Of a stretch of 64,000 bases of DNA, positions 56,639-64,000 are shown piece by piece; within the stretch, counting starts at the first letter, position 1; each line of letters begins with the position of its first letter. Below the pieces are notes generated by a model that ran no database searches, was not told where the DNA came from, and worked only from the letters and a program-made list of their open reading frames with translations. Source of the DNA: Paenibacillus sp. PastM-3. Lineage in GTDB: Bacteria > Bacillota > Bacilli > Paenibacillales > Paenibacillaceae. The position numbers were made by a program, and so were the translations under genes. The stretch covers positions 124,001 to 188,000 of the forward strand of contig NZ_JARXXP010000007.1 in assembly GCF_029893965.1 (NCBI RefSeq), written 5' to 3'.

Positions 56639-57301
56639 ATGTCAGAAATCAAAGCCTGCCTGTTCGATTTGGACGGCGTTCTCGTCGACACCGCCAAATA
56701 TCACTTTATTGCCTGGAGAGAGCTCGCGGAGCAGCTCGGCTTCGTATTCACCGAACAGGATAACGAGCGGCTCAAGGGTGTCAGCCGGGCGGCCTCACTG
56801 AATATTCTGCTGGAGATCGGCGGACTCACGTTCAGTGAAGAAGACAAAGCGCGCTTTGCCGAGCAAAAGAACAACCGCTATGTCGAATACATCTCCAAGA
56901 TGGACAGCTCCGAGATTCTGCCCGGCGCCCTCTCCTTCCTGCAGGAATGCCGCGAAGCCGGGATCAAGGTTGCCTTGGGGTCTGCCAGCAAAAATGCGAT
57001 GGCCATCCTGAACAACACCGGCCTGACCCCTTACTTCGATGCCATCATCGACGGGACGCACACCAGCGCCGCCAAGCCGGACCCTGAAGTATTCCTGCTG
57101 GGCGCACAGGCGGTAGGCATTGCCCCTGAGCATTGCGTCGTATTCGAGGATGCCGAAGCCGGAATCCTGGCCGCAACCCGCGCCGGCATGCGCAGCATCG
57201 GCATCGGCTCACCGGAAACACTGTCCGAGGCAGATTTTGTCGTCCCTTCCCTCGCCCAGGTCAGCGTCTCCAAGCTGGGAGAATGGTTTACAGCGGTTTG
57301 A
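56639..57301 (+). CDS. pgmB: beta-phosphoglucomutase
   Basis: A 220-residue HAD-superfamily enzyme converting beta-glucose 1-phosphate to glucose 6-phosphate. The start is CLFDLDGVLVDTAKYHF, with nucleophile and general acid/base D10 and D12. The cap domain has WRELAEQLGF and LKGVSRAASL; later motifs are ALGSASKNA, AKPDPEVFL and VVFEDAEAGI. All are typical of PgmB. ATG 56639 follows AGGAGG from the leader repeat. It precedes maltose phosphorylase, whose product it uses. Confidence 0.94.
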   Translation: MSEIKACLFDLDGVLVDTAKYHFIAWRELAEQLGFVFTEQDNERLKGVSRAASLNILLEIGGLTFSEEDKARFAEQKNNRYVEYISKMDSSEILPGALSFLQECREAGIKVALGSASKNAMAILNNTGLTPYFDAIIDGTHTSAAKPDPEVFLLGAQAVGIAPEHCVVFEDAEAGILAATRAGMRSIGIGSPETLSEADFVVPSLAQVSVSKLGEWFTAV

Positions 57302-57360
57302 TCCATATTAACCGGTAATTGTGATATGCATCTGTTTCTGCCCTACTACTACTTATAAAA

Positions 57361-57494
57361 GAACTATCTGTGAGAGATCGGAAGACACGTGATAAGCGGA
57401 GAAGGTAAAAGGATGTGAAGAAGCGCCAGCGATCGTAACATCCTTTTACCTTCGGAGCGTTCCCCGCGTGGCTGTAATGTCGAACCAATAGTTC
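57361..57494 (+). repeat. structured MITE-like element between pgmB and malP
   Basis: GAAGGTAAAAGGATGT (57401-57416) pairs perfectly over 16 bp with 57438-57453, around a 21-base loop. The element is closed by GAACTAT (57361-57367) and ATAGTTC (57488-57494), with further partial end symmetry. The right half contains GGAGCGTTCCCCGCGTGGC. It is a candidate miniature transposable element or structured RNA. Confidence 0.65.
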
Positions 57495-57533
57495 CATTTA
57501 TATTATCCCTCATTTAAAAGGAGCCAAAAAACA

Positions 57534-59852
57534 ATGAAACAATATCTTAAAATTGATGAATGGTCCATCATTGAAGAATCCTTTGATCCGCACACCCAGG
57601 AGATCTCCGAGAGTATCTTCAGCATCGGTAACGGCTACATGGGCGGCAGAGCCAACTTTGAAGAGCAGTACAGCGGCCACAGCCTGCAGGGCAGCTATAT
57701 GGCAGGTGTCTACTATCCGGATAAAACCCGGGTCGGCTGGTGGAAAAACGGCTATCCGGAGTATTTTGCCAAGGTATTGAACAGCACCAACTGGATCGGC
57801 ATCAACATTGATATCGACGGTACGCCGCTTGATCTGGCAGCCTGCACCGTGACCCAGTTCCGCCGTGTGCTTAATATGAAGGAAGGCACGCTGTTCCGCA
57901 GCTTTACTGCAGAGCTGGAGGGCGGCAAACAGGTACAGGTGGAGAGCATCCGCATCGTCAGCATGTCCCGTCATGAGATCGGCGCGATCCGTTATGCGGT
58001 TACTCCGCTGAATTTCGCCGGAACGCTCACTGTCACTCCTTACTTAGACGGGGACATCAAGAACAAGGACTCCAACTATGATGAGAAATTCTGGAATGAA
58101 GTAGAGAAGAAAAGCGGTACGGAAGGCGGCTATCTGACGCTAAAAACGAAAAAGCTCGATTTCCATGTAACATCGGCCTTCGCTTTTGACATTGTAGTTA
58201 ACGGTGAAATGGTTACTGCAGAAGCTGAAGCGCTGGAGCAGGATAAATATGTGGGCAGCAAAGTGACACTTTCTGTGCAGTCCGGCAATCAGGTGGTTAT
58301 TTATAAGTATGCCGCCAATGTAACCTCCCGCAATTACGGCCTGGGCCAGCTTGTTGAAGCCGCCCACAGCGCATTGAATGGTGCCCGCGAAGCCGGCTTT
58401 GTTACCCTGCTGAACGAGCAGGCTGCTGCCTGGGGTGACAAATGGAAGGAAAGCGACATTATTATTGAAGGAGACGTATCGGCGCAGCAGGCGATTCGCT
58501 TCAATATTTTTCAGCTGAATCAGACCTATACCGGAGAAGATGACCGTCTGAACATCGGGCCTAAGGGCTTTACGGGTGAAAAATACGGCGGCAGCACCTA
58601 CTGGGACACTGAAGCTTATTGCGTGCCGTTCTATCTGAGTACTGCGGATTCCAGCATTTCACGCAACCTGCTGATCTACCGCTACAAGCATCTGGAGAAG
58701 GCTAAGGAAAATGCACGCAAGCTCGGCTTCAAAAAAGGTGCACTCTACCCGATGGTAACCATGAACGGTGAGGAATGCCACAACGAGTGGGAAATTACGT
58801 TTGAAGAGATCCACCGCAACGGCGCAATCGCCCACGCCATCTACAACTATGTGAACTACACCGGCGACAAGGCTTATCTCGGCCAATACGGGCTTGAGGT
58901 ACTGGTGGAAATCTCCCGCTTCTGGGAGGAACGCGTGCATTATGTGCCGCGCAAGGATCAGTATGTCATGCTGGGCGTTACCGGCCCGAATGAATACGAG
59001 AACAATGTCAACAACAACTGGTACACAAACCGGATTGCTTCCTGGACGATGGAATATACGCTCGAAGCACTGAAATACCTGCAGGAGAATGAAGCTGCCC
59101 GTTATGCAGAGCTGGCTGATAAGCTGGAGCTGCTTGACAGCGAAACTGCCAAGTGGAATGAAATTATCGGCAAAATGTACTATCCATCCGATGAGGAGCT
59201 TGGGATCTTCCTGCAGCAGGACGGCTTCCTCGACAAAGAGATTATTCCGGTGAAGGAAGTGGCTCCGGAGAATCTGCCGCTCAACCAGAAATGGTCCTGG
59301 GACCGCATTCTGCGCTCCTGCTACATCAAGCAGGCTGACGTCCTGCAAGGGCTGTATTTCCTGGGTGACCGCTATGATCTGGAGACGAAAAAACGGAATT
59401 TCGACTTCTACGAGCCGATCACCGTTCATGAGTCCTCCCTGTCCCCTTGCATCCATGCCATTCTGGCCTGCGAGCTGGGCTACAAAGAAAAAGCCTATGA
59501 AATGTACCTGCGTACTTCTCGGCTGGATCTCGACAACTATAATAACGATACGGAAGACGGCTGCCACACTACAAGTATGGCGGGCACCTGGATGTCCGTT
59601 GTACACGGCTTCGGCGGACTGCGCGTTCAGGCAGACCGGCTGATCCTGAACCCGTCCAACCCGGGCCACTGGACCTCGTATTCGTTCAAAATCATGTTCC
59701 GCGGCTCACGGCTCAAGGTTAACGTTACCGATGCACAGGTTACAGTAACCAATGAGACAGATGTTCCGGCGGCACTCACGATTCATGGCAAAGAGTATAC
59801 TGTGAACGGGCTCGGCAGCGTTACGGCTGAAGGTTCCTCGGTAACGGCGTAG
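57534..59852 (+). CDS. malP: maltose phosphorylase (GH65)
   Basis: A 772-residue GH65 enzyme that splits maltose with phosphate into glucose and beta-glucose 1-phosphate. It has the SIGNGYMGGRANFEEQYSG start block, a central barrel with GGSTYWDTEAYCVPFYL, MVTMNGEECHNEWEITFEEI in two parts, and the general acid in GVTGPNEYENN (E487, the same number as in the Lactobacillus brevis enzyme). The phosphate-binding region HTTSMAG is late. AAAAGGAG precedes the ATG. It is downstream of pgmB in a likely operon, interrupted by the 57361-57494 element. It is cytoplasmic. Kojibiose or trehalose phosphorylase are relatives, but context favours maltose. Confidence 0.92.
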   Translation: MKQYLKIDEWSIIEESFDPHTQEISESIFSIGNGYMGGRANFEEQYSGHSLQGSYMAGVYYPDKTRVGWWKNGYPEYFAKVLNSTNWIGINIDIDGTPLDLAACTVTQFRRVLNMKEGTLFRSFTAELEGGKQVQVESIRIVSMSRHEIGAIRYAVTPLNFAGTLTVTPYLDGDIKNKDSNYDEKFWNEVEKKSGTEGGYLTLKTKKLDFHVTSAFAFDIVVNGEMVTAEAEALEQDKYVGSKVTLSVQSGNQVVIYKYAANVTSRNYGLGQLVEAAHSALNGAREAGFVTLLNEQAAAWGDKWKESDIIIEGDVSAQQAIRFNIFQLNQTYTGEDDRLNIGPKGFTGEKYGGSTYWDTEAYCVPFYLSTADSSISRNLLIYRYKHLEKAKENARKLGFKKGALYPMVTMNGEECHNEWEITFEEIHRNGAIAHAIYNYVNYTGDKAYLGQYGLEVLVEISRFWEERVHYVPRKDQYVMLGVTGPNEYENNVNNNWYTNRIASWTMEYTLEALKYLQENEAARYAELADKLELLDSETAKWNEIIGKMYYPSDEELGIFLQQDGFLDKEIIPVKEVAPENLPLNQKWSWDRILRSCYIKQADVLQGLYFLGDRYDLETKKRNFDFYEPITVHESSLSPCIHAILACELGYKEKAYEMYLRTSRLDLDNYNNDTEDGCHTTSMAGTWMSVVHGFGGLRVQADRLILNPSNPGHWTSYSFKIMFRGSRLKVNVTDAQVTVTNETDVPAALTIHGKEYTVNGLGSVTAEGSSVTA

Positions 59853-59861
59853 TTTTTGTCG

Positions 59862-59894
59862 GCCCCGGGGGACTCCTGTCCCCCGGGGCTTTTT
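59862..59894 (+). terminator. strong terminator between malP and the alpha-glucosidase gene
   Basis: GCCCCGGGGGA (59862-59872) pairs perfectly with TCCCCCGGGGC (59879-59889), followed by TTTTTAT. The next gene starts only 41 bases later with no obvious promoter between, so partial read-through is likely. Confidence 0.85.
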
Positions 59895-59934
59895 ATGCGG
59901 GTATACCAATTAGCATATAAAAGGAGTCGTTAAA

Positions 59935-61623
59935 ATGAACAGAGCCTTTTGGAAAGAAGCGGTAGTCTACCAGATCTACCCGCGAAGCTATCAGGACAGC
60001 AACGGAGACGGCATCGGCGATCTGCGCGGGATCATATCCAGGCTGGACTACCTGAAGAAGCTCGGCGTCGATGTCGTCTGGCTGTCACCGGTCTATAAGT
60101 CGCCTAACGATGACAACGGGTACGACATCAGCGATTATGAGGATATTATGGATGAGTTCGGCACGCTCCAGGATTGGGAAGAGCTGCTCGCCGGGCTGCA
60201 TGAACGCGGCATCAAGCTGATGATGGATCTTGTCATCAACCATTCCTCGGATGAGCATGCCTGGTTCGTAGAGTCCCGCTCCTCCAAAGACAATCCGTAC
60301 CGTGATTATTATATCTGGCGTCCGGGCGGTCCGGATGGCGGGCTGCCCAACAACTGGAGCTCCATCTTCAGCGGTCCGGCCTGGGAGATGGATGAAACAA
60401 CAGGTGAATATTACCTGCATCTGTTCTCGCGCAAGCAGCCGGACCTCAACTGGGAGAACCCCAAGCTGCGGGAGGCACTCTACAAGATGATGACCTTCTG
60501 GCTCGACAAGGGTGTGGACGGCCTGCGGATGGATGTCATCAACATGATCTCCAAGGTGGAAGGCCTGCCATCAGTCAAACGGGATGACCTGGAACCCGGC
60601 AGGCTGGCCGGCGGCGGCGAATATTATATGAACGGCCCGCGGGTTCATGAGTATCTGCAGGAGATGAACCGTGAGGTGCTCTCCAAATACGATGTGATGA
60701 CCGTCGGAGAAACTCCCGGTGCCAGTGTGGAGGACGCGATTCTGTATACGGCAGAGGACCGCAAGGAGCTGCAGATGGTATTTCAGTTCGAGCATATGGA
60801 CATCGATTCCGGTCCCGGCGGCAAATGGGAGGTTACACCGTGGAGCCTCAAGGGGCTGCGCGATATTTTGCATAAATGGCAGGTTGGGCTTGCTGAGCAG
60901 GGCTGGAACAGTCTATACCTGAATAACCACGACCAGCCGCGGATGGTTTCGCGTTTTGGTCATGACGGTGAGTACCGCGTACAGTCAGCCAAAATGCTGG
61001 CTACCCTGCTGCATACGCTAAAAGGGACCCCTTACATTTATCAGGGTGAAGAAATCGGCATGACGAATGTGAAGTTCCCTGTACTTGAAGACTATAAGGA
61101 TATCGAGATTCTGAATATGTACCGGGAAAAGGTTACGGAGGGCGGCGGGGATCATGACACTATTCTGAAAGCGATCCATGCCAAAGGCCGTGACAATGCC
61201 CGTACTCCGATGCAGTGGGATGACTCGGCAAACGCCGGCTTTACAGAAGGCACACCTTGGCTGAGGGTCAATCCGAACTATAAGGATATTAATGTTGAGC
61301 AGGCCTTAGCCGACCCTGATTCCGTCTTTTACTACTACCAGAAGCTGATCACTCTGCGTAAAGAAAATCTCATCATGGCTTATGGTGAATATGAGCTGCT
61401 GCTGCCGGAGGACGAATCTGTCTACGCCTACACACGCAAGCTGGATGATGCGAAATGGCTGGTACTGCTGAACTTCAGCGACGCCCTGCAGACCGTTCAG
61501 CTTCCGGATGAGCTCGCCTCTGTGCGGGAAACAATCATCAGTAATTATCCCGATGAGCCCGCTACCGGGGAGCGTGACACACTGCGTCCTTATGAGGCCA
61601 GAGTATACCGGCTTGGAAACTGA
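59935..61623 (+). CDS. oligo-1,6-glucosidase/alpha-glucosidase (GH13_31)
   Basis: A 562-residue cytoplasmic GH13_31 enzyme. The start VYQIYPRSYQDSNGDGIGDL with the DxNxDG calcium loop is typical. The nucleophile is D200 in GLRMDVINM, acid E259 in TVGETPG and stabiliser D333 in NNHDQPR; QPDLNWENP is present. The residue after the nucleophile is Val201, the state linked to alpha-1,6 preference (Thr in alpha-1,4 maltases). It should remove glucose from isomaltose or panose ends left by starch breakdown. AAAAGGAG precedes the ATG. It follows malP after a terminator. Confidence 0.92.
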   Translation: MNRAFWKEAVVYQIYPRSYQDSNGDGIGDLRGIISRLDYLKKLGVDVVWLSPVYKSPNDDNGYDISDYEDIMDEFGTLQDWEELLAGLHERGIKLMMDLVINHSSDEHAWFVESRSSKDNPYRDYYIWRPGGPDGGLPNNWSSIFSGPAWEMDETTGEYYLHLFSRKQPDLNWENPKLREALYKMMTFWLDKGVDGLRMDVINMISKVEGLPSVKRDDLEPGRLAGGGEYYMNGPRVHEYLQEMNREVLSKYDVMTVGETPGASVEDAILYTAEDRKELQMVFQFEHMDIDSGPGGKWEVTPWSLKGLRDILHKWQVGLAEQGWNSLYLNNHDQPRMVSRFGHDGEYRVQSAKMLATLLHTLKGTPYIYQGEEIGMTNVKFPVLEDYKDIEILNMYREKVTEGGGDHDTILKAIHAKGRDNARTPMQWDDSANAGFTEGTPWLRVNPNYKDINVEQALADPDSVFYYYQKLITLRKENLIMAYGEYELLLPEDESVYAYTRKLDDAKWLVLLNFSDALQTVQLPDELASVRETIISNYPDEPATGERDTLRPYEARVYRLGN

Positions 61624-61740
61624 CAGCAGTGCTTGTAATACGTTATACTTTGAAAAGAAACCTGTCATTAATGAGCAGAGAATAACAGGACTGGTTCCTC
61701 TGACCATGATAGGATGAACTCAAAGGGAGATGACAGCGTC

Positions 61741-62601
61741 TTGGAATGGCTGATCCGGATGAAGGAAGCTATGGATTATATGGAGAGCAAGATGACCGAA
61801 CCGCTGCGAATCGAGGATGTGGCAGGGATCGCACATGTATCTCCGTTTCATTTTCAGCGGATGTTCAGTATGCTGACCGGCTTTACGGTGGCAGACTATA
61901 TCCGCAAGCGCAGGCTGACACTGGCTGCCCAGGAGCTTGCAAGCTCCAAGATCAGGGTGCTGGATGTAGCGCTGAAATACGGCTATGACTCACCGGAATC
62001 CTTTGCCAAGGCGTTCCGCAAGGCCCATGGGCTTACTCCCTCGGCGGCGCGTGAACCCGGGGTACAGCTCAAAGCGTTCCCCCGCCTCTCTTTCCACCTA
62101 TCATTGAAGGGAGATCAGGAAATGGAATACAAAATCGTGGATAAGCCGGCTTTTAACGTAATCGGCAAATCAATCCAGGTTACGTGCAAGGACGGAGAGA
62201 ATTTCCGCAGAATTCCCGAGTTCTGGAACGAATGCAACGAGGACGGCACCTCGGATGAGCTGATCGGGCTTGCCTCAGAGGAAGCATGGCTCGGTATCTG
62301 TATGAGCATGGACATGGAAAAGGATCTGCTGTCCTATTGGGTCGGAGTCCAGGCGGATGAAGCTACAGATCCGCACGGCTACGAGAAAGGCGCCGTTCCG
62401 GCTGCCAGCTGGGCGGTATTTACCTCCAAAGGACCATTGCCCCATACGCTCCAGACGGTCTGGCAACGGATTTACCAGGAATGGTTCCCGGGAACAGGCT
62501 ACCAGCATGCCGGCGGGCCGGAGATTGAGCTGTACCCTCCCGGAGATACATCAGCGGAAGATTATGTCTGTGAGGTATGGATACCGGTTGTTAAAAAATA
62601 A
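61741..62601 (+). CDS. AraC-family regulator with GyrI-like effector domain
   Basis: About 286 residues. Two helix-turn-helix motifs in the first 105 residues (RIEDVAGIAHVSPFHFQRMF; VLDVALKYGYDSPESFAKAF) precede a GyrI-like small-molecule-binding domain (about 120-286: EYKIVDKPAFNVIGKSIQVT, ending EDYVCEVWIPV). This is the Rob/BmrR-like arrangement. Start uncertain: TTG 61741 follows AAAGGGAG and matches the usual family start (EWLIRMKEAMDYME); ATG 61714 is an in-frame alternative with a poor site. It may respond to a toxic or hydrophobic compound. It is not clearly part of the maltose operon. Confidence 0.87.
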   Translation: MEWLIRMKEAMDYMESKMTEPLRIEDVAGIAHVSPFHFQRMFSMLTGFTVADYIRKRRLTLAAQELASSKIRVLDVALKYGYDSPESFAKAFRKAHGLTPSAAREPGVQLKAFPRLSFHLSLKGDQEMEYKIVDKPAFNVIGKSIQVTCKDGENFRRIPEFWNECNEDGTSDELIGLASEEAWLGICMSMDMEKDLLSYWVGVQADEATDPHGYEKGAVPAASWAVFTSKGPLPHTLQTVWQRIYQEWFPGTGYQHAGGPEIELYPPGDTSAEDYVCEVWIPVVKK

Positions 62602-62639
62602 TCGGTACGCTTCCATACTCCTTGAAGTATGCAACAGTT

Positions 62640-62668
62640 AAGACTATCCCTTGCGGATGGTCTTTTTT
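62640..62668 (+). terminator. terminator of the AraC/GyrI gene
   Basis: AAGACTATCC (62640-62649) pairs with GGATGGTCTT (62655-62664) with one G-U pair, followed by TTTT. Confidence 0.75.
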
Positions 62669-62690
62669 CTATCAGGCTGTGATTTTTGTT

Positions 62691-62718
62691 TTGAGATTCG
62701 GCATAGGCTTGGTATAAT
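62691..62718 (+). promoter_or_regulatory. sigma-A promoter of the degV gene
   Basis: TTGAGA (62691-62696), a 16-base spacer and TATAAT (62713-62718) preceded by TGG, an extended -10. It lies 38 bases before the ATG at 62757. Confidence 0.65.
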
Positions 62719-62756
62719 AGACAGATTATATGGTATTTCTGGTGAAGGAGAATTTC

Positions 62757-63602
62757 ATGTCTAATGTAAAGATTTTTTCAGACAGCACTTCCGATTTGCC
62801 GCAAGGCTGGAAGCAAACGTATGATATCGGCATCGTTCCGCTGTACGTAGTATTTCAGGACGGTACATACAAAGACGGTGTAGACATTACACCTGAGGAA
62901 GTTTACCGCAGAGTAGCGGCTAACGGAGCTTTGCCGAAGACGGCTGCCCCGTCGCCGGCTGACTTCATCGCGGCTTTTGAGCCGGTTATCGCAAGCGGCG
63001 GAGATGTAGTCTATGTCAGCCTGTCTTCTGCCTTATCCTCTACATACCAGAATGCCCTGCTGGCTGCAGGCGAATTCCCGGAAGGACGAGTACGGGTCGT
63101 TGATTCCGAGACCCTGTGCGGCGGGATTGCGCTGCTCGTCATGAAGGCTGCACGCGCAGCGGCCAAAGGCCATAGCAGTACAGAAATTACCGCCATGCTG
63201 GAGCAGTGCCGCAGCCGGGTGGAGACTGAATTTGTCGTTGATACCCTTGATTACTTATATATGGGCGGCCGCTGCTCAGGGATGCAGAATTTTATCGGCA
63301 GCCTGCTGAAGATCCGGCCCGTTCTGCGGCTGATTGACGGCGCCATCGTGCCCGTCAGCAAAGTTCGCGGCAAAAAGGAAAAGGCTGTGGAGCAAATGCT
63401 GCAAAATGCGCTTGCTAATGTCAGCGAGATGGATCAGGAGCTGCTGATTATCGCCCATACGCTGGCCGAAGAAGATGCGGAGTTCCTGGAGAATGCGCTG
63501 CGCGAGCAGACCAGCGTTAAGGAAATCGCCGTTATCAATGCCGGCTGTGTTATCGGCAGCCACTGCGGACCGGCTACTGTCGGCCTGATGTATATGCGTT
63601 AG
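62757..63602 (+). CDS. DegV/FakB-family fatty-acid-binding protein
   Basis: A 281-residue DegV protein. The start KIFSDSTSDLPQGW carries the conserved SDSTSDL motif, followed by VPLYVVFQDGTYKDGVDI, TAAPSPADF, YVSLSSALSSTYQNA, DSETLCGG, LDYLYMGGRCSG and the late GSHCGPATVG. DegV/FakB proteins hold a fatty acid for phosphorylation by FakA. Whether this copy does so is not shown, and no fakA gene is present. The start at 62757 follows GAAGGAG; an in-frame ATG at 62730 is rejected because it lacks a site. Confidence 0.92.
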   Translation: MSNVKIFSDSTSDLPQGWKQTYDIGIVPLYVVFQDGTYKDGVDITPEEVYRRVAANGALPKTAAPSPADFIAAFEPVIASGGDVVYVSLSSALSSTYQNALLAAGEFPEGRVRVVDSETLCGGIALLVMKAARAAAKGHSSTEITAMLEQCRSRVETEFVVDTLDYLYMGGRCSGMQNFIGSLLKIRPVLRLIDGAIVPVSKVRGKKEKAVEQMLQNALANVSEMDQELLIIAHTLAEEDAEFLENALREQTSVKEIAVINAGCVIGSHCGPATVGLMYMR

Positions 63603-63693
63603 AGTGGCGGTGCAACCTGTCCGCTTACGGGTTAGGGGCTGGTGGGTTAGCGTATTTTACGCTAACACCTGCCTAAGATGAGCCTCCTTAGAT

Positions 63694-63888
63694 CTAGTTG
63701 GATTTTCGCCAACTAATTCCGTCTTATTTCAACTTTTACGATGATTAGTTGGAAAAACGCCACCTATTAGCTCCCCAATGGCCTTCCGGGGATGAAATCA
63801 CTGAAATTAAGTAGCGTTTTTCCAACTAAAATCCGGATGCAGCTGTTTTGTGGAGAAATAGGTGGCGAAATTCCACTTAGTCTAGTCT
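63694..63888. repeat. modular intergenic repeat, copy 2
   Basis: Modules are in the same order as copy 1: CTAGTTGGATTTTCGCCAAC... at 63694-63719, ATTAGTTGGAAAAACGCC... at 63744-63770, TAAGTAGCGTTTTTCCAACT... at 63808-63833 and GGTGGCGAAATTCCACTTAG at 63861-63880. The spacers between modules are not conserved. Confidence 0.8.
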
Positions 63889-63927
63889 GACAAACGCATA
63901 ACTGTCCTGTAACTGGACAGAACAAAT

Positions 63928-63967
63928 AAGCCAGCCTGACCCCGAATCTCGGGGCGGGCTGGCTTTT
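63928..63967. terminator. strong terminator at the right end
   Basis: AAGCCAGCC (63928-63936) pairs with GGCTGGCTT (63957-63965), with an inner CCCCGA/TCGGGG helix, followed by TT. It may end the degV transcript or a gene beyond the window. Confidence 0.8.
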
Positions 63968-64000
63968 GAATTCATAATAGCAGCAACTCTTGTTTAGACA

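Larger units (their letters stand above)
63603..64000. other. gene-free right end of the window
   Basis: No gene is visible. It holds the modular repeat copy 2, a small hairpin CTGTCC/GGACAG near 63902-63920 and the terminator at 63928-63967. Confidence 0.6.

Noticed and set aside
58659..59669. 336-codon minus-strand open frame
   Set aside because: Antisense to maltose phosphorylase; composition and lack of motifs mark it as a shadow.

Overview
The window looks like chromosomal DNA of a spore-forming, mid-GC Gram-positive bacterium of the Paenibacillus type. The evidence is a cotJA-cotJB-cotJC spore-coat operon, yhbH, a fused yfkAB radical SAM gene, a SUF cluster in Firmicutes order (sufC-D-S-U-B), lipoprotein boxes, S-layer homology domains on a giant amylopullulanase and strong AGGAGG ribosome sites. 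The genus is inferred from protein resemblance, not from a search. No rRNA, tRNA, CRISPR array or insertion sequence was seen.

Layout. 1-6.1 kb: a partial CapA-like metallophosphatase, a methyltransferase, two oxidoreductases, an FMN reductase, and a small basic Ser-rich protein behind an ECF-sigma-type promoter, facing a Ser/Thr kinase. 6.1-6.9 kb: an AT-rich scar with gene remnants. 6.9-20.8 kb: cotJ operon, CNNM/CBS membrane protein, yfkAB, HD-GYP, uppP, 5'-nucleotidase, a fused MoaD-MoaE, a second HD-GYP with a damaged HD motif, and a heterodimeric ABC exporter of the BmrCD type. 21.4-26.9 kb: the SUF operon behind a Fur-family box. 27-35.3 kb: DUF1802, Dps, DUF1805, DUF423, small membrane and lipoproteins, an amidohydrolase, a surface-protein pseudogene and yhbH. 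35.5-40.2 kb: a GH4 glycosidase with an AraC regulator, and a chemotaxis receptor. 40.3-61.6 kb: a maltodextrin island. 61.7-63.6 kb: an AraC/GyrI-like regulator and a DegV protein.

The maltodextrin island forms a pathway. A cell-surface amylopullulanase (two GH13 catalytic modules, starch-binding modules, SLH anchor) should release maltodextrins. MalE-MalF-MalG would import them, with no ATPase gene nearby. A cytoplasmic cyclomaltodextrinase/neopullulanase and an oligo-1,6-glucosidase would trim them. Maltose phosphorylase plus beta-phosphoglucomutase would convert maltose to glucose and glucose 6-phosphate. A LacI-family regulator sits in the middle, and related GCAAACGTTTGC-type operators lie in front of malE, the amylopullulanase and pgmB.

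The least explained content is non-coding. (1) A leader repeat ends in the ribosome site of both the cyclomaltodextrinase and pgmB genes, 12 kb apart, each time with one full and one partial copy. (2) A 134-nt element with a 16-bp perfect hairpin and closing inverted repeats lies between pgmB and malP. (3) A roughly 195-nt intergenic repeat of about 26-nt modules in the same order occurs after the cyclomaltodextrinase and after degV. These are the best candidates for something undescribed.
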